Source: Azospirillum sp. TSH58 (lineage in GTDB: Bacteria > Pseudomonadota > Alphaproteobacteria > Azospirillales > Azospirillaceae). From it: DNA of 64,000 nt. Below are positions 9,118 to 16,708 of this stretch, piece after piece. The stretch covers positions 496,001 to 560,000 of the forward strand of contig NZ_CP022369.1 in assembly GCF_003119115.1 (NCBI RefSeq), given 5' to 3'. Under the pieces are notes generated by a model that did no database searches, had not been told where the DNA came from, and saw only the letters and a list, made by a program, of their open reading frames with translations. Each line of letters opens with the position of its first letter. Within the stretch, counting starts at the first letter, position 1. The position numbers were made by a program, and so were the translations under genes.

Positions 9118-9269
9118 GGCGGGCCTGCTTGCAAAACTTCGGAACGGCGGCCGCACCCCGGTGGGGCCGGCCGCCGCGCGCCATGCGGATTGCAATCCGC
9201 TTTGGACCGCGACGGCGGTCCCGGCCGCACATGCGGCCGAAGCCCGCCGGCGAGTGAGGCGATGTGAGT

Positions 9270-9295
9270 CTAAAGCGAACGGATGTTCGCTTTAG
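9270..9295. terminator. 11-bp perfect stem hairpin after binding-protein gene
   Basis: CTAAAGCGAAC, a GGAT loop and the exact complement form a perfect stem that overlaps the stop codon of the binding-protein gene on the minus strand. No T-run follows on that strand. It is therefore more likely an mRNA-stabilising or attenuating hairpin between a highly expressed binding protein and its permease than a full terminator. Confidence 0.55.
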
Positions 9296-10146
9296 AAAGT
9301 GATGCCTTCCGGGATGTCGCTCATGGCGATGTCCACCTTGGCGAGGCTGTTCACCACCGCCTCGCGGATCAGGCCCAGGCCCTGGGCGTAGACGATCCAG
9401 GTGTTCACGAAGTCGCGCAGGGTCTTGTCCGTCTCGCGCCGCACCGCCGCGTTGGAGGTGGAGCCGAAGATCGGGCGCGGCACGATCACCTTGCCCAGCG
9501 ACGGGTCGCGCTTCACCGCGCGCACGCCGCCCATCCAGAAGATCGACTGGGCGTCGGCCCGGCCGCTGCGCACAGCCAGAGTCGCCTCGTCCAACGACTT
9601 GAAGCGGATGAGCTGGGCGTTCGGGCAGAGGCGGCTGGCCACCTGATCGTGGGCGGAGCCGACGTCCACCGCGATCTTGACCTCCGGCTTGTTCATGTCG
9701 GCCCAGCTCTTGGGCTCGAAGCCCGGCTTGGCGATGACGACCAGGGCGCTGTTGTAGACCGGGACCGTGAAGTCGACGGCCAGGGCGCGTTTCGGCGTCG
9801 GGTTCATGCCGAACATGACGTCGATCTTGTTGGCCTGGAGGTCGAGGATGGCGTTGCCCCAGGTGGTCTCGACCACCTCGATGCCGACGTCCATGTCGGC
9901 GGCGAGCGCCGAGCCGATGTCCCAGAACTGGCCCGACCACTGGCCGGTCGTCTGGTCCTTCATGATCCAGGGGGCGCCGGTCGCCACACCGCCGATGCGC
10001 AGCTTCTTGGCCTTCAGGACCCGGTCGAAGGAGCTGCCGCCCTCCTGCGCCGCGGCCGGGGCGATGCCCGCCGCCATGGTGGCCCCGAAAGCCCCGACCG
10101 CCGCGCCGGCGCCCAGAAACCCAGCCAGTTCCCTGCGATTCACCAT
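9292..10146 (-). CDS. Amino-acid ABC transporter substrate-binding protein
   Basis: A 284-residue exported protein of the SBP_bac_3 family. The N-terminus has a twin-arginine-like NRRELAGFLGAGAAVGAFG stretch and a cleavage region near AAAQE (residue 34). The mature part starts with RVLKAKKLRIGG, and the region DIGSALAADMDV is typical of polar amino-acid binders. It heads the operon with the permease and ATPase. The twin Arg suggests Tat export or simply a charged Sec signal. Confidence 0.9.
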   Translation of the reverse strand: MVNRRELAGFLGAGAAVGAFGATMAAGIAPAAAQEGGSSFDRVLKAKKLRIGGVATGAPWIMKDQTTGQWSGQFWDIGSALAADMDVGIEVVETTWGNAILDLQANKIDVMFGMNPTPKRALAVDFTVPVYNSALVVIAKPGFEPKSWADMNKPEVKIAVDVGSAHDQVASRLCPNAQLIRFKSLDEATLAVRSGRADAQSIFWMGGVRAVKRDPSLGKVIVPRPIFGSTSNAAVRRETDKTLRDFVNTWIVYAQGLGLIREAVVNSLAKVDIAMSDIPEGITF

Positions 10147-10185
10147 GTCCGTCTCCCTTGTGGTCCGTCGGGCTGTCCGACCGGA

Positions 10186-10215
10186 TGTGTCGTGACGTGT
10201 GTGTCGTGACGTGTG
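10186..10215. repeat. 14-base-period direct repeat upstream of binding-protein gene
   Basis: The unit TGTGTCGTGACGTG occurs twice head to tail, with two further bases of a third copy. It lies 40 to 70 bases upstream of the binding-protein start, where a promoter or operator would be. It may be a simple replication-slippage repeat. Confidence 0.6.
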
Positions 10216-10318
10216 TTCAGGCCATTCCGTGTTCGTTGACCGGCCGCCGCCGCGGCTTCGCGTTGTTGGGGTGCCCGCGAGGAGGAAGCCGGGGCGCCCG
10301 GACCGTTCCTTTTGGCCG

Positions 10319-11218
10319 TCAGGCGAGCGCGATCTCGCGCGCGTGCCGGGCGACGGCCTGGAGCTTCTCGGTGGTCTCGGCGGTCGGCGCGGTCAGCGGC
10401 AGCCGCACCCCGCCGACCGGCATGCCGGCCATCGCCATGAAGGCCTTCAGCGGGCCGGGGTTGGTTTCCAGGAAGATGGAATTCACCACCGGGTCGATCC
10501 GGGTCTGCTCGGCCAGCGCCTCGTTCAGCTTGCCGGCGCGCGCCAGTTCGAAGATGCGCAGCCAGATCCGCGGGTAGATGGTCGCCGAGGCCAGAACGCC
10601 GCCCCGTGCCCCCAGCGCGACGTGGGTGGCGAACAGCGGCTCCTCGCCGCTCAGCACGGAGATCTTGTCGCCGGCGTACTTTATCGTCTTGATGAATTCC
10701 GGCATGTCGTAGGAGGAGAACTTCATGCCGATGATGGAGTTGTCCTCCGCCATGGCCTGCACGCCCTCGGCGGTGACCGCCACGGTGGTGCGGCGCGGGA
10801 TCTGGTACAGCATGACCGGCACGTCCACCGCGTCGCGGTAGGCGCGGAAATAGGCGCGCATGCCCTCCTGGGTGCCGGCGGCGTAATAGGGGGTGACGGT
10901 CATCACCGCGGCCGCCCCGGCGGCGGCGAAGTCGCGCCCGGCCTCGACCGCGTCCTGGAAGCCGGTGGACAGCACGCCCGGGATCACCGGCTTGCCGCCG
11001 GCCTCCTCCACGCAGGCGGCGACGACGCGCTTGCGCTCGTCCCGCGACAGGGCGGGATACTCGCCGGTGCCGCCGATCGGCACGACGCCGGACGCCCCGG
11101 CGTCGAGCTGGTGCCGCACCAGCCGCTTCAGGCCGGCGATGTCGACGGAACCGTCGACCGTCAGCGGCGTGACGATGGCACTGAACAGGCCGCTGATCTC
11201 CGAATGGGTGAGTGCCAT
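10319..11218 (-). CDS. DapA-family lyase/aldolase (dihydrodipicolinate synthase or N-acetylneuraminate lyase type)
   Basis: A 299-residue TIM-barrel protein. Family features are GGTGE at residues 49-53, the catalytic Tyr138 (in VMLYQIPRR) and the Schiff-base Lys166 (IIGMKFSS). It is unlikely to be the biosynthetic DapA, since it sits in a catabolic region behind an amino-acid importer on the same strand. Family members here include keto-deoxy sugar lyases and the pyrroline-hydroxy-carboxylate deaminase of hydroxyproline degradation. The latter would fit the three-subunit dehydrogenase at 1-2710. The start at 11218 has GAGGA five bases upstream. The exact substrate is not decided. Confidence 0.88.
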   Translation of the reverse strand: MALTHSEISGLFSAIVTPLTVDGSVDIAGLKRLVRHQLDAGASGVVPIGGTGEYPALSRDERKRVVAACVEEAGGKPVIPGVLSTGFQDAVEAGRDFAAAGAAAVMTVTPYYAAGTQEGMRAYFRAYRDAVDVPVMLYQIPRRTTVAVTAEGVQAMAEDNSIIGMKFSSYDMPEFIKTIKYAGDKISVLSGEEPLFATHVALGARGGVLASATIYPRIWLRIFELARAGKLNEALAEQTRIDPVVNSIFLETNPGPLKAFMAMAGMPVGGVRLPLTAPTAETTEKLQAVARHAREIALA

Positions 11219-11603
11219 GGGGTCCTCGGATTTCCTAAGCGTGGCGTGTGAAGCGTGGTGCTCGAAGCGTCTCTTGGCCGTGCCGTGCGGCCGCAGGGCC
11301 GCCTTGCCCCCGCGATGCGGGAAGCCGGACAGGGACGATCGGAGAAAAAGACGATGAAAGGAGTTCGATGAAATCGACAAAGACCGGCGCGCCGCCGGAA
11401 ATCCGTGCCTGACCACGCACCCGGCATGTGGTCCGGGCGGTGCTGGAGCGAACGGAGCGATGATGTGTCGCTTATGGGACCGTCACCCCGGCCCGTCCGC
11501 TTCCGTTGATAGAGATGTGACCTTATTTCTCACTTTGCTGCAACAACAAATCGTATCATGGACGAAAAAGTACGATACGATAAAAAAGGCGCGCCAGCAC
11601 ACG
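11219..11603. other. Intergenic region upstream of the DapA-family gene
   Basis: This 385-base stretch separates two minus-strand genes. It should hold the promoter of the DapA-family gene and the 3' end of the hydroxyacid oxidase transcript. The only clear structure is the inverted repeat at 11551-11580. Several short open frames occur, but none has a ribosome-binding site or a recognisable product. Confidence 0.6.
11551..11580. promoter_or_regulatory. Inverted repeat TCGTATC-N16-GATACGA
   Basis: Seven-base arms TCGTATC and GATACGA are separated by 16 bases, just beyond the stop of the hydroxyacid oxidase gene. On the minus strand a T-run precedes the structure instead of following it, so a terminator is not convincing. 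The core ACGATACGAT at 11572-11581 recurs at 15123-15132 on the other side of the hydroxyacid cluster. Confidence 0.4.
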
Positions 11604-12752
11604 TCAACGTGGCCGCTCCACCGTCCCCGCGATGTCGGCCACGGTCGGGGCGCCGAGGAACCCCATGGTGGTCAGAAGCTCGCGCCGGAGCAGCTCCAGC
11701 ACCGCCTGAGCCCCCGCCGCTCCATCGGTGGCCAGCCCGTAGAGGACGGCGCGGCCGATCAGCACGCCCTGCGCGCCCAGACCCAGATAGCCGGCGACAT
11801 GGCTGCCGCGCCGCACCCCGCTGTCGGCCAGAACGGTCACCCGGTCGCCCACCCGCCCGGCGATGTCCGCCAGACAGCGGACGGGGTGGATGGCGTGATC
11901 CAGGTTGCGGGCGCCGTGGTTGGACACGACGATCCCGTCCACCCCCAGCTCGGCCGCCCTCTCCGCGTCGTCGGCGCGCAGCACGCCCTTCAGGATCAGT
12001 TTGCCCTTCCAGGCGTCCCGCAGGGTCCGCACGTCGTCCCATCCCACGTCCTGGGCGAGGCTGATCTCGTCCCCGACGGCGACCCGGCCCAGCGCGGTGC
12101 GGAACTCGTCGGGATAGTGGGCATAGGTCGGCACGCCGCCGTTGCGCAGATACCTGGCGAAAACCCCGGCGAACCAGCGCGGGTGGGCGAGGCAATCCAG
12201 CCCGGCGCGCAGCGACGGCTTGATCGGAATGCCGAAGCCGTTGCGGATGTTGTATTCGCGGTTGGGGGTCACCGCCGTGTCGACGGTCAGGACCAGCGCC
12301 TCCGCCCCGGCCCTTTCGGCCCGCCGCACAAGCTCCAGGGCGCGCTCGCGCTTGCGCCAGACATAGAGCTGGAACCACAGCCGCGCCCCGGATTCCCCGG
12401 CGATCCTCTCGATGGAGGTGATGGACTGGGTGGAGACGCAGAAGGGGATGCCGACCGCGGCGGCGGCCTTGGCCAGCTCCACCTCGCCGTCGTACCAGAC
12501 CAGCCCGGCCACGGCGGTGGGCGCCACGACCAGCGGCATCGGCTGGCTCACCCCGAACAGGCGGGTGGCGGCATCGCGCTTCGACACGTCCACCAGCACG
12601 CGCGGCTCGAAGGTGAGGCTGTCGAGCGCCGCCTTGGTCGTCGTGATGCCGGTTTCATCCTCCGTGCCACGGTCGATGTACTCGAACAGGCCACGGGGGA
12701 GGCGGGACCGCGCCCGCAGCCGGGCCTCGGCGATGTTGAGCGACGCGGTCAC
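11604..12752 (-). CDS. FMN-dependent L-2-hydroxyacid dehydrogenase/oxidase (LldD/MdlB family)
   Basis: A 382-residue FMN TIM-barrel protein of the lactate/mandelate/glycolate oxidase family. Diagnostic parts are LVVAPTAVAGL (FMN site), the TVDT-x-VTPNRE-x-NIRNGF loop, the LKGVLRADDAERA strand and the catalytic SNHGARNLD motif, followed by VLADSGVRRG and VLIGRAVLYG. It oxidises an L-2-hydroxyacid to the 2-oxo acid. The GTG at 12752 is preferred because GGGGAG lies 6 bases upstream and the protein then starts at the family's usual position; an ATG at 12872 would put 40 unrelated residues in front. It is divergent from a D-2-hydroxyacid dehydrogenase, suggesting use of both stereoisomers. Confidence 0.88.
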   Translation of the reverse strand: MTASLNIAEARLRARSRLPRGLFEYIDRGTEDETGITTTKAALDSLTFEPRVLVDVSKRDAATRLFGVSQPMPLVVAPTAVAGLVWYDGEVELAKAAAAVGIPFCVSTQSITSIERIAGESGARLWFQLYVWRKRERALELVRRAERAGAEALVLTVDTAVTPNREYNIRNGFGIPIKPSLRAGLDCLAHPRWFAGVFARYLRNGGVPTYAHYPDEFRTALGRVAVGDEISLAQDVGWDDVRTLRDAWKGKLILKGVLRADDAERAAELGVDGIVVSNHGARNLDHAIHPVRCLADIAGRVGDRVTVLADSGVRRGSHVAGYLGLGAQGVLIGRAVLYGLATDGAAGAQAVLELLRRELLTTMGFLGAPTVADIAGTVERPR

Positions 12753-12830
12753 CGCCGTCTCCCCGGTTCTCGGGAGAGGACGCGCGCGTCGCGGGATTCG
12801 CTGGATATGCCCATCGGGTGTTGCTCCGAC

Positions 12831-12858
12831 AAAAATTATCTTTTCGGGAACAATTTTT
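12831..12858. promoter_or_regulatory. AT-rich inverted repeat in divergent promoter region
   Basis: AAAAATT and AATTTTT are separated by 14 bases in an AT-rich island between the divergent hydroxyacid dehydrogenase genes. It is the natural place for the two promoters and a candidate operator for the XRE-cupin regulator encoded at 14424. Confidence 0.4.
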
Positions 12859-12990
12859 CGTATGCTAGACATTGTGCAACAGTATCGTCAACGTCCGATC
12901 GTGCCGGCCGATTGTTCGCGGCACCGATTTCCGCGCCGACCTCCGACCCCGCTTTCTTCCCCGGCACCCGAAGCCGAAAGGACCTGTCCG

Positions 12991-14427
12991 ATGCGTGACC
13001 CACAGGCTCTGCTGACGTCGTTGCGTACGCTCCTGGGGGAGCGCCATGTGGTCACGCAGGCGACGGATCTCGAACCGCTGACCCGCGACTGGCGGGGCCG
13101 CTACCAGGGCGCGGCGCTGTGCGCCGTCTATCCCGCGGACACCGAGCAGGTGGCGGCGACCGTGCTGCTGGTGCGCGAGCATGGCGGCACGATCGTGCCG
13201 CAGGGCGGCAACACGGGCATGTGCGGCGGCGCCACGCCCTTCTCGGACGAGACGGTGGTGCTGCGGCTCGACCGGCTGAACCGGGTCCGGCAGGTCAGCG
13301 CGCTGGACAACACCATGACGGTGGAGGCCGGCTGCATCCTGGCCGACCTGCAGGCCCGCGCGCAGGAGGCCGGGCGTCTCTTTCCGCTCAGCCTGGGGGC
13401 GGAGGGGAGCTGCCAGATCGGCGGCAACATCGCGACCAACGCCGGCGGCACGGCGGTGCTGCGCTACGGCCCGATGCGCGACATGGTGCTGGGGCTGGAG
13501 GTGGTGCTCCCCGACGGGTCGGTGATGAACGACCTGAAGCGGCTGCGCAAGGACAACAGCGGCTACGCCGTGCGCCACCTGTTCATCGGGGCGGAGGGCA
13601 CGCTGGGCATCGTCACGGCGGCGGTGCTGAAGCTGTTCCCGCAGCCGCAGGCGAGCGCCACCGCCATGGCCGGCGCCGGCCATCTCGACCAGGCGCTGGA
13701 GCTGCTGGCCTCCGTCCGCTCCCGCTTCGGCGACCGGGTCAGCGCCTACGAGGTCATGTCGCACTCACAGATGCAGCTCGTGCTCGACCACATTCCCGGC
13801 TGCACCCTGCCCTTCGCGGAGCCGCACCCCTGGTACGTGCTGATCGAGGCGGAGGACAGCTTCGCCGCCATGGATCTGGCCGCCATCCTGGAGGAATGCC
13901 TTGCCGACGGGCTGGAGCGCGGCCTCGTCACCGACGCCGTGATTCCCAGGAGCGGGGCGCAGCGCGAGGCGCTGTGGCGCCTGCGCCATTCGGTGTCGGA
14001 GGCGAACAAGACCGCCGGCATCAGCGTCTCCTATGACACCGTGGTACCGCTCGACCGGCTGGGCGACTTCGCGGCGGAGACGGAGCGCGGCGTGCGCGCC
14101 GCCTTCCCGCAGGCGCGGCTGCTGTTCGTCGGCCATGTCGGCGACGGCAATCTGCACGCGGTGATCCATTTCGACCACGACGCCTTTCCCTCCCGCGCCG
14201 AATTCGAGGCGACGGCGGAACGGATCAACGAGATCGTCGACACCGCGACGCTCGCCTGCGATGGTTCGATCAGCGCGGAGCACGGGATCGGCCTCAGCAA
14301 CCGCAAACGGCTCGCCCGCTCCATCGACCCGGCGCGCTACCGGCTGATGACGCAGATCAAAGCGTTGCTGGACCCTGACCATATGATGAATCCTGGAAAG
14401 GTTCTGGTGTTCGAGGAACCTCAATGA
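12991..14427 (+). CDS. FAD-binding D-2-hydroxyacid dehydrogenase (GlcD/D-2-hydroxyglutarate dehydrogenase family)
   Basis: A 478-residue protein of the VAO/PCMH flavoprotein family. The FAD-binding half has PQGGNTGMCGGATP and the GSCQIGGNIATNAGG segment. The C-terminal FAD-oxidase half contains VGHVGDGNLH, the usual metal/substrate motif, and ends in the conserved EHGIGLSNRK and LDPDHMMNPGKVL blocks. It oxidises a D-2-hydroxyacid such as D-lactate or D-2-hydroxyglutarate. AAGGA lies 9 bases before the ATG. The regulator gene follows with an ATGA overlap. Confidence 0.9.
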   Translation: MRDPQALLTSLRTLLGERHVVTQATDLEPLTRDWRGRYQGAALCAVYPADTEQVAATVLLVREHGGTIVPQGGNTGMCGGATPFSDETVVLRLDRLNRVRQVSALDNTMTVEAGCILADLQARAQEAGRLFPLSLGAEGSCQIGGNIATNAGGTAVLRYGPMRDMVLGLEVVLPDGSVMNDLKRLRKDNSGYAVRHLFIGAEGTLGIVTAAVLKLFPQPQASATAMAGAGHLDQALELLASVRSRFGDRVSAYEVMSHSQMQLVLDHIPGCTLPFAEPHPWYVLIEAEDSFAAMDLAAILEECLADGLERGLVTDAVIPRSGAQREALWRLRHSVSEANKTAGISVSYDTVVPLDRLGDFAAETERGVRAAFPQARLLFVGHVGDGNLHAVIHFDHDAFPSRAEFEATAERINEIVDTATLACDGSISAEHGIGLSNRKRLARSIDPARYRLMTQIKALLDPDHMMNPGKVLVFEEPQ

Positions 14428-15116
14428 AGCGGCCCGCCCTGACGACCAAGCATGTACGACGAATCGCGACACGACAGGCGGCGGACGACGCAATGGATGT
14501 GATCGACCGGCCCGACGCGGCCACCGCCGCTCCCTCCCAAAGCGGGGCGGACGGGGAGCTGGACCTCGGCGTCCGGCTGAAGAACCTGCGCAAGCGCCTG
14601 GGGCTGACGCTCCAGCAGGCGGCCGACCGCACCGGCGTCGGGGTGTCCACCCTGTCCAAGATCGAGCGGAACGAGCTGTCGCCGACCGTCACCACCCTCC
14701 AGAAGATCGCCGGCGGGTTCGATATGGACGCGGCGGCGATCATCGGCGGGCCGACCCCGGCGCTGCGCGTCGCCGGACGCCGCTCGGTGACGCGGTCGGG
14801 CGAGGGCCGCCCCTTCCCGACCGGCACCTGCAACAACGCCTGGCTCTGCCCGGACCTGACGAACAAGGTCATGACCCCGATCATGACCACCGTCGTCGCC
14901 CGCTCGCTCGATGCCTATCCGGAATGGGCCAAATACGACGCGGAACTGTTCCTCCACGTCGTCTCCGGGACGCTGGTCGTGCACAGCCAGATCTACGAGC
15001 CGCTGCGGCTGGAAGCCGGCGATTCCATGTATTACGACGCCAGCACCCCCCATCTCTGGGTCTCGGAAGGCGACGGGGACGCCCGTGTTCTCTGGGTCTA
15101 CGCGAAGTACCAGTGA
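14424..15116 (+). CDS. XRE-family regulator with C-terminal cupin domain
   Basis: A 230-residue regulator. A helix-turn-helix of the Cro/CI type occupies about residues 48-105 (LGVRLKNLRKRLGLTLQQAADRTGVGVSTLSKIE). A cupin effector domain covers about 150-228 (GTLVVHSQIYEPLRLEAGDSMYYDASTPHLW). This architecture is common in regulators of catabolic operons that sense a small acid through the cupin. It is translationally coupled to the D-hydroxyacid dehydrogenase by an ATGA overlap, and GAGGAA precedes its start. A Met at residue 24 is an alternative start. Confidence 0.9.
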   Translation: MKRPALTTKHVRRIATRQAADDAMDVIDRPDAATAAPSQSGADGELDLGVRLKNLRKRLGLTLQQAADRTGVGVSTLSKIERNELSPTVTTLQKIAGGFDMDAAAIIGGPTPALRVAGRRSVTRSGEGRPFPTGTCNNAWLCPDLTNKVMTPIMTTVVARSLDAYPEWAKYDAELFLHVVSGTLVVHSQIYEPLRLEAGDSMYYDASTPHLWVSEGDGDARVLWVYAKYQ

Positions 15117-15142
15117 CACATAACGATACGATTGATAGATAA

Positions 15143-15157
15143 ATAGCAAATCGCTAT
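15143..15157. promoter_or_regulatory. Candidate toxin-antitoxin operator (ATAGC-N5-GCTAT)
   Basis: A perfect inverted repeat ATAGC, AAATC, GCTAT ends 9 bases before the toxin start. It lies in the AT-rich promoter region of the module, where the toxin-antitoxin complex usually binds to repress its own transcription. Confidence 0.5.
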
Positions 15158-15166
15158 GTTCATGCG

Positions 15167-15421
15167 ATGCACACGATCCGCTATACCGCGGCGGCCCTGA
15201 AGACGCTTCGCCGAATGCCGCGCAACACGGCGGACCTGATCCGCCTGAAGCTGCAGGAGGTGGCCGCCGACCCGGCGAACGGGCGGAACGTAAAGAAGCT
15301 GAAGGGCCGCGACGGCTACCGGCTCCACGTCGGCGACTGGCGGATCGTTTATGACCTCGAATCCGGCGTGCTGGTGCTGATCGTCATCGAAGTCGGCCCG
15401 AGAGGAGGCATCTATGAGTGA
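15167..15421 (+). CDS. RelE/HigB-type toxin
   Basis: An 84-residue basic protein of the RelE/ParE superfamily. Family hallmarks are IRYTAAALKTLRRMPRNTADLIRLKLQ at the N-terminus and the KKLKGRDGYRLHVGDWRIVYDLE core, which carries the active-site basic residues. It probably cleaves ribosome-bound mRNA. It comes first in its operon, with the antitoxin gene starting 8 bases before its stop: the toxin-first order seen in higBA-like modules. Confidence 0.88.
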   Translation: MHTIRYTAAALKTLRRMPRNTADLIRLKLQEVAADPANGRNVKKLKGRDGYRLHVGDWRIVYDLESGVLVLIVIEVGPRGGIYE

Positions 15422-15782
15422 TCCCGCGCAGATCATCCGGGATGGCAACGGCAATCCGGTCTTCGCGGTTCTTCCCATCGCCGAGTATGAACGGTTGCTG
15501 CAGGCCGCCGACGAAGCAATCGCGACCCGCGCCTTCGACGTCTACAAGGCAACCCAGCCGGAGACATTCCCCGATGACGTGGCTGAGCGGCTGCTGAGCG
15601 GCGAACATCCGGTGAAGGTCTTCCGCGACCATCGCGGCATGACACAGGCCCAACTCGCGGAAGCCGCCGGGCTCAAGCAAGCCTATGTCTCGCAGATCGA
15701 GGCCGGCACGCGTGGTGGTTCGGTGGACGTGCTCAAGCGGATCGCCGACGCTCTCCAGGTGGACCTCGCCGACCTCACCTGA
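15414..15782 (+). CDS. XRE-family antitoxin with Phd/YefM-like N-terminus
   Basis: A 122-residue antitoxin. The first part (NGNPVFAVLPIAEYERLLQAADE) resembles the dimerisation region of Phd/YefM antitoxins. Residues about 72-120 are a Cro/CI helix-turn-helix (MTQAQLAEAAGLKQAYVSQIEAG). It should neutralise the toxin encoded just upstream and repress the module with it. Its last 8 bases overlap the 3' end of the convergent TonB-like gene. Confidence 0.85.
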   Translation: MSDPAQIIRDGNGNPVFAVLPIAEYERLLQAADEAIATRAFDVYKATQPETFPDDVAERLLSGEHPVKVFRDHRGMTQAQLAEAAGLKQAYVSQIEAGTRGGSVDVLKRIADALQVDLADLT

Positions 15783-16686
15783 CCGACACGGAGAACTGCA
15801 CCGGCACCTCGATGGTGGCCGGCTTGGGCGGCGGCGGAAAGGGGGCGGTCCGGGCGACCGTCTCCAGCGCCGCCCGCTCCAGCACCGCGACGCCGGGGCC
15901 GGAAAGGACGGCCATGGAATCGCCCGGAACGCTGCCGTCGCGCTCCACCGTGAAGCGCACCAGCACCGTCCCGCCCAGCCGCAGACGCCGCGCTTCCGCC
16001 GGCACCGCGAGCCGGGCCTGAAGACGGCGGCGCACCTCCTCCAGATAGGCCCGCATGGCGTCCGCACCGCCGCTGCCCACTCCGGCCTCCGCCAGGGGGG
16101 AGCGGTTCGCCGTTCCATCCGATGGTCCTGGCGTGGCGTCCCCGTCCTGCTCCCCGACCGTTGCCGTCCGTGACGGAGATGCCCTCGCCGGGGCGGCCGA
16201 TGGCGGGGCGTGGGTGACCGCCGTCGCCGGTTTCACCGCCGGCTTGCGGGCTGGAACCGGCGGCGCGGCCACGGGTTTATCGGCGTCTTCGGGAACCGGC
16301 AACTCGGAGGTCGGACTGTCGGTGGGCGACGGGTCGGGAAGCGCCACGGCCTCCGCCGTCGGCGGTTCCGGGTCCGGTGCTGGATCCGGCACGGCGGTTT
16401 GAGGGGCGGGTGTCGGCTCCGCCGCCTCTTCTCCGCCGCCTTGCGGGCCTCCTCCCGCCTGCCCAGCCGCTTCGGCGCCGCTTCCCGGCACGAGATCGAC
16501 GCTGATCGTCGCCGGAACGGTCACGGGCGGCGTCTCGGATGCGGCGATCAGCAGGCCCAGCAGGGCGGCGTGGGCAAGGGTGGACAGGGCGAGGGCCCAG
16601 TGTGCCCATGGTCCCCGCCCTTCCCGCGCGCCGGCGGGATGCCCCTCCCCACCGATCGTCATCCCTGCGGGGCGCCCCCCATCCAT
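15775..16686 (-). CDS. TonB-family energy transducer
   Basis: A 303-residue protein. One membrane segment (ALALSTLAHAALLGLLIAA) lies near residues 28-50. A long Pro/Ala/Glu-rich periplasmic spacer of about 150 residues follows, and a C-terminal TonB domain covers about 210-303 (LGGTVLVRFTVERDGSV, then LERAALETVARTAPFP). It transmits proton-motive force to outer-membrane receptors; the receptor gene is 22 bases upstream in the same operon, so it is probably a dedicated TonB. No exbB or exbD is in the window. The start at 16686 or the internal Met at 16662 are both possible. Confidence 0.88.
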   Translation of the reverse strand: MDGGRPAGMTIGGEGHPAGAREGRGPWAHWALALSTLAHAALLGLLIAASETPPVTVPATISVDLVPGSGAEAAGQAGGGPQGGGEEAAEPTPAPQTAVPDPAPDPEPPTAEAVALPDPSPTDSPTSELPVPEDADKPVAAPPVPARKPAVKPATAVTHAPPSAAPARASPSRTATVGEQDGDATPGPSDGTANRSPLAEAGVGSGGADAMRAYLEEVRRRLQARLAVPAEARRLRLGGTVLVRFTVERDGSVPGDSMAVLSGPGVAVLERAALETVARTAPFPPPPKPATIEVPVQFSVSVR

Positions 16687-16708
16687 GATCAGGCCGCCGC
16701 CCGCCGCG

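Noticed and set aside
9118..9195. N-terminal extension of the amino-acid permease
   Set aside because: The 26 extra residues are neither a signal nor a membrane segment; ATG 9117 matches the family start.
8414..9940. A 508-codon minus-strand frame crossing the permease and binding protein
   Set aside because: It is out of frame with both well-supported transporter genes.
11551..11580. Inverted repeat as a rho-independent terminator of the hydroxyacid dehydrogenase gene
   Set aside because: The T-run is before the stem instead of after it on the coding strand, and the 16-base loop is too large for a good terminator.
12753..12872. Forty extra N-terminal residues for the FMN hydroxyacid dehydrogenase from ATG 12872
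   Set aside because: They have no family similarity and would cover the divergent promoter; GTG 12752 has a good ribosome-binding site.
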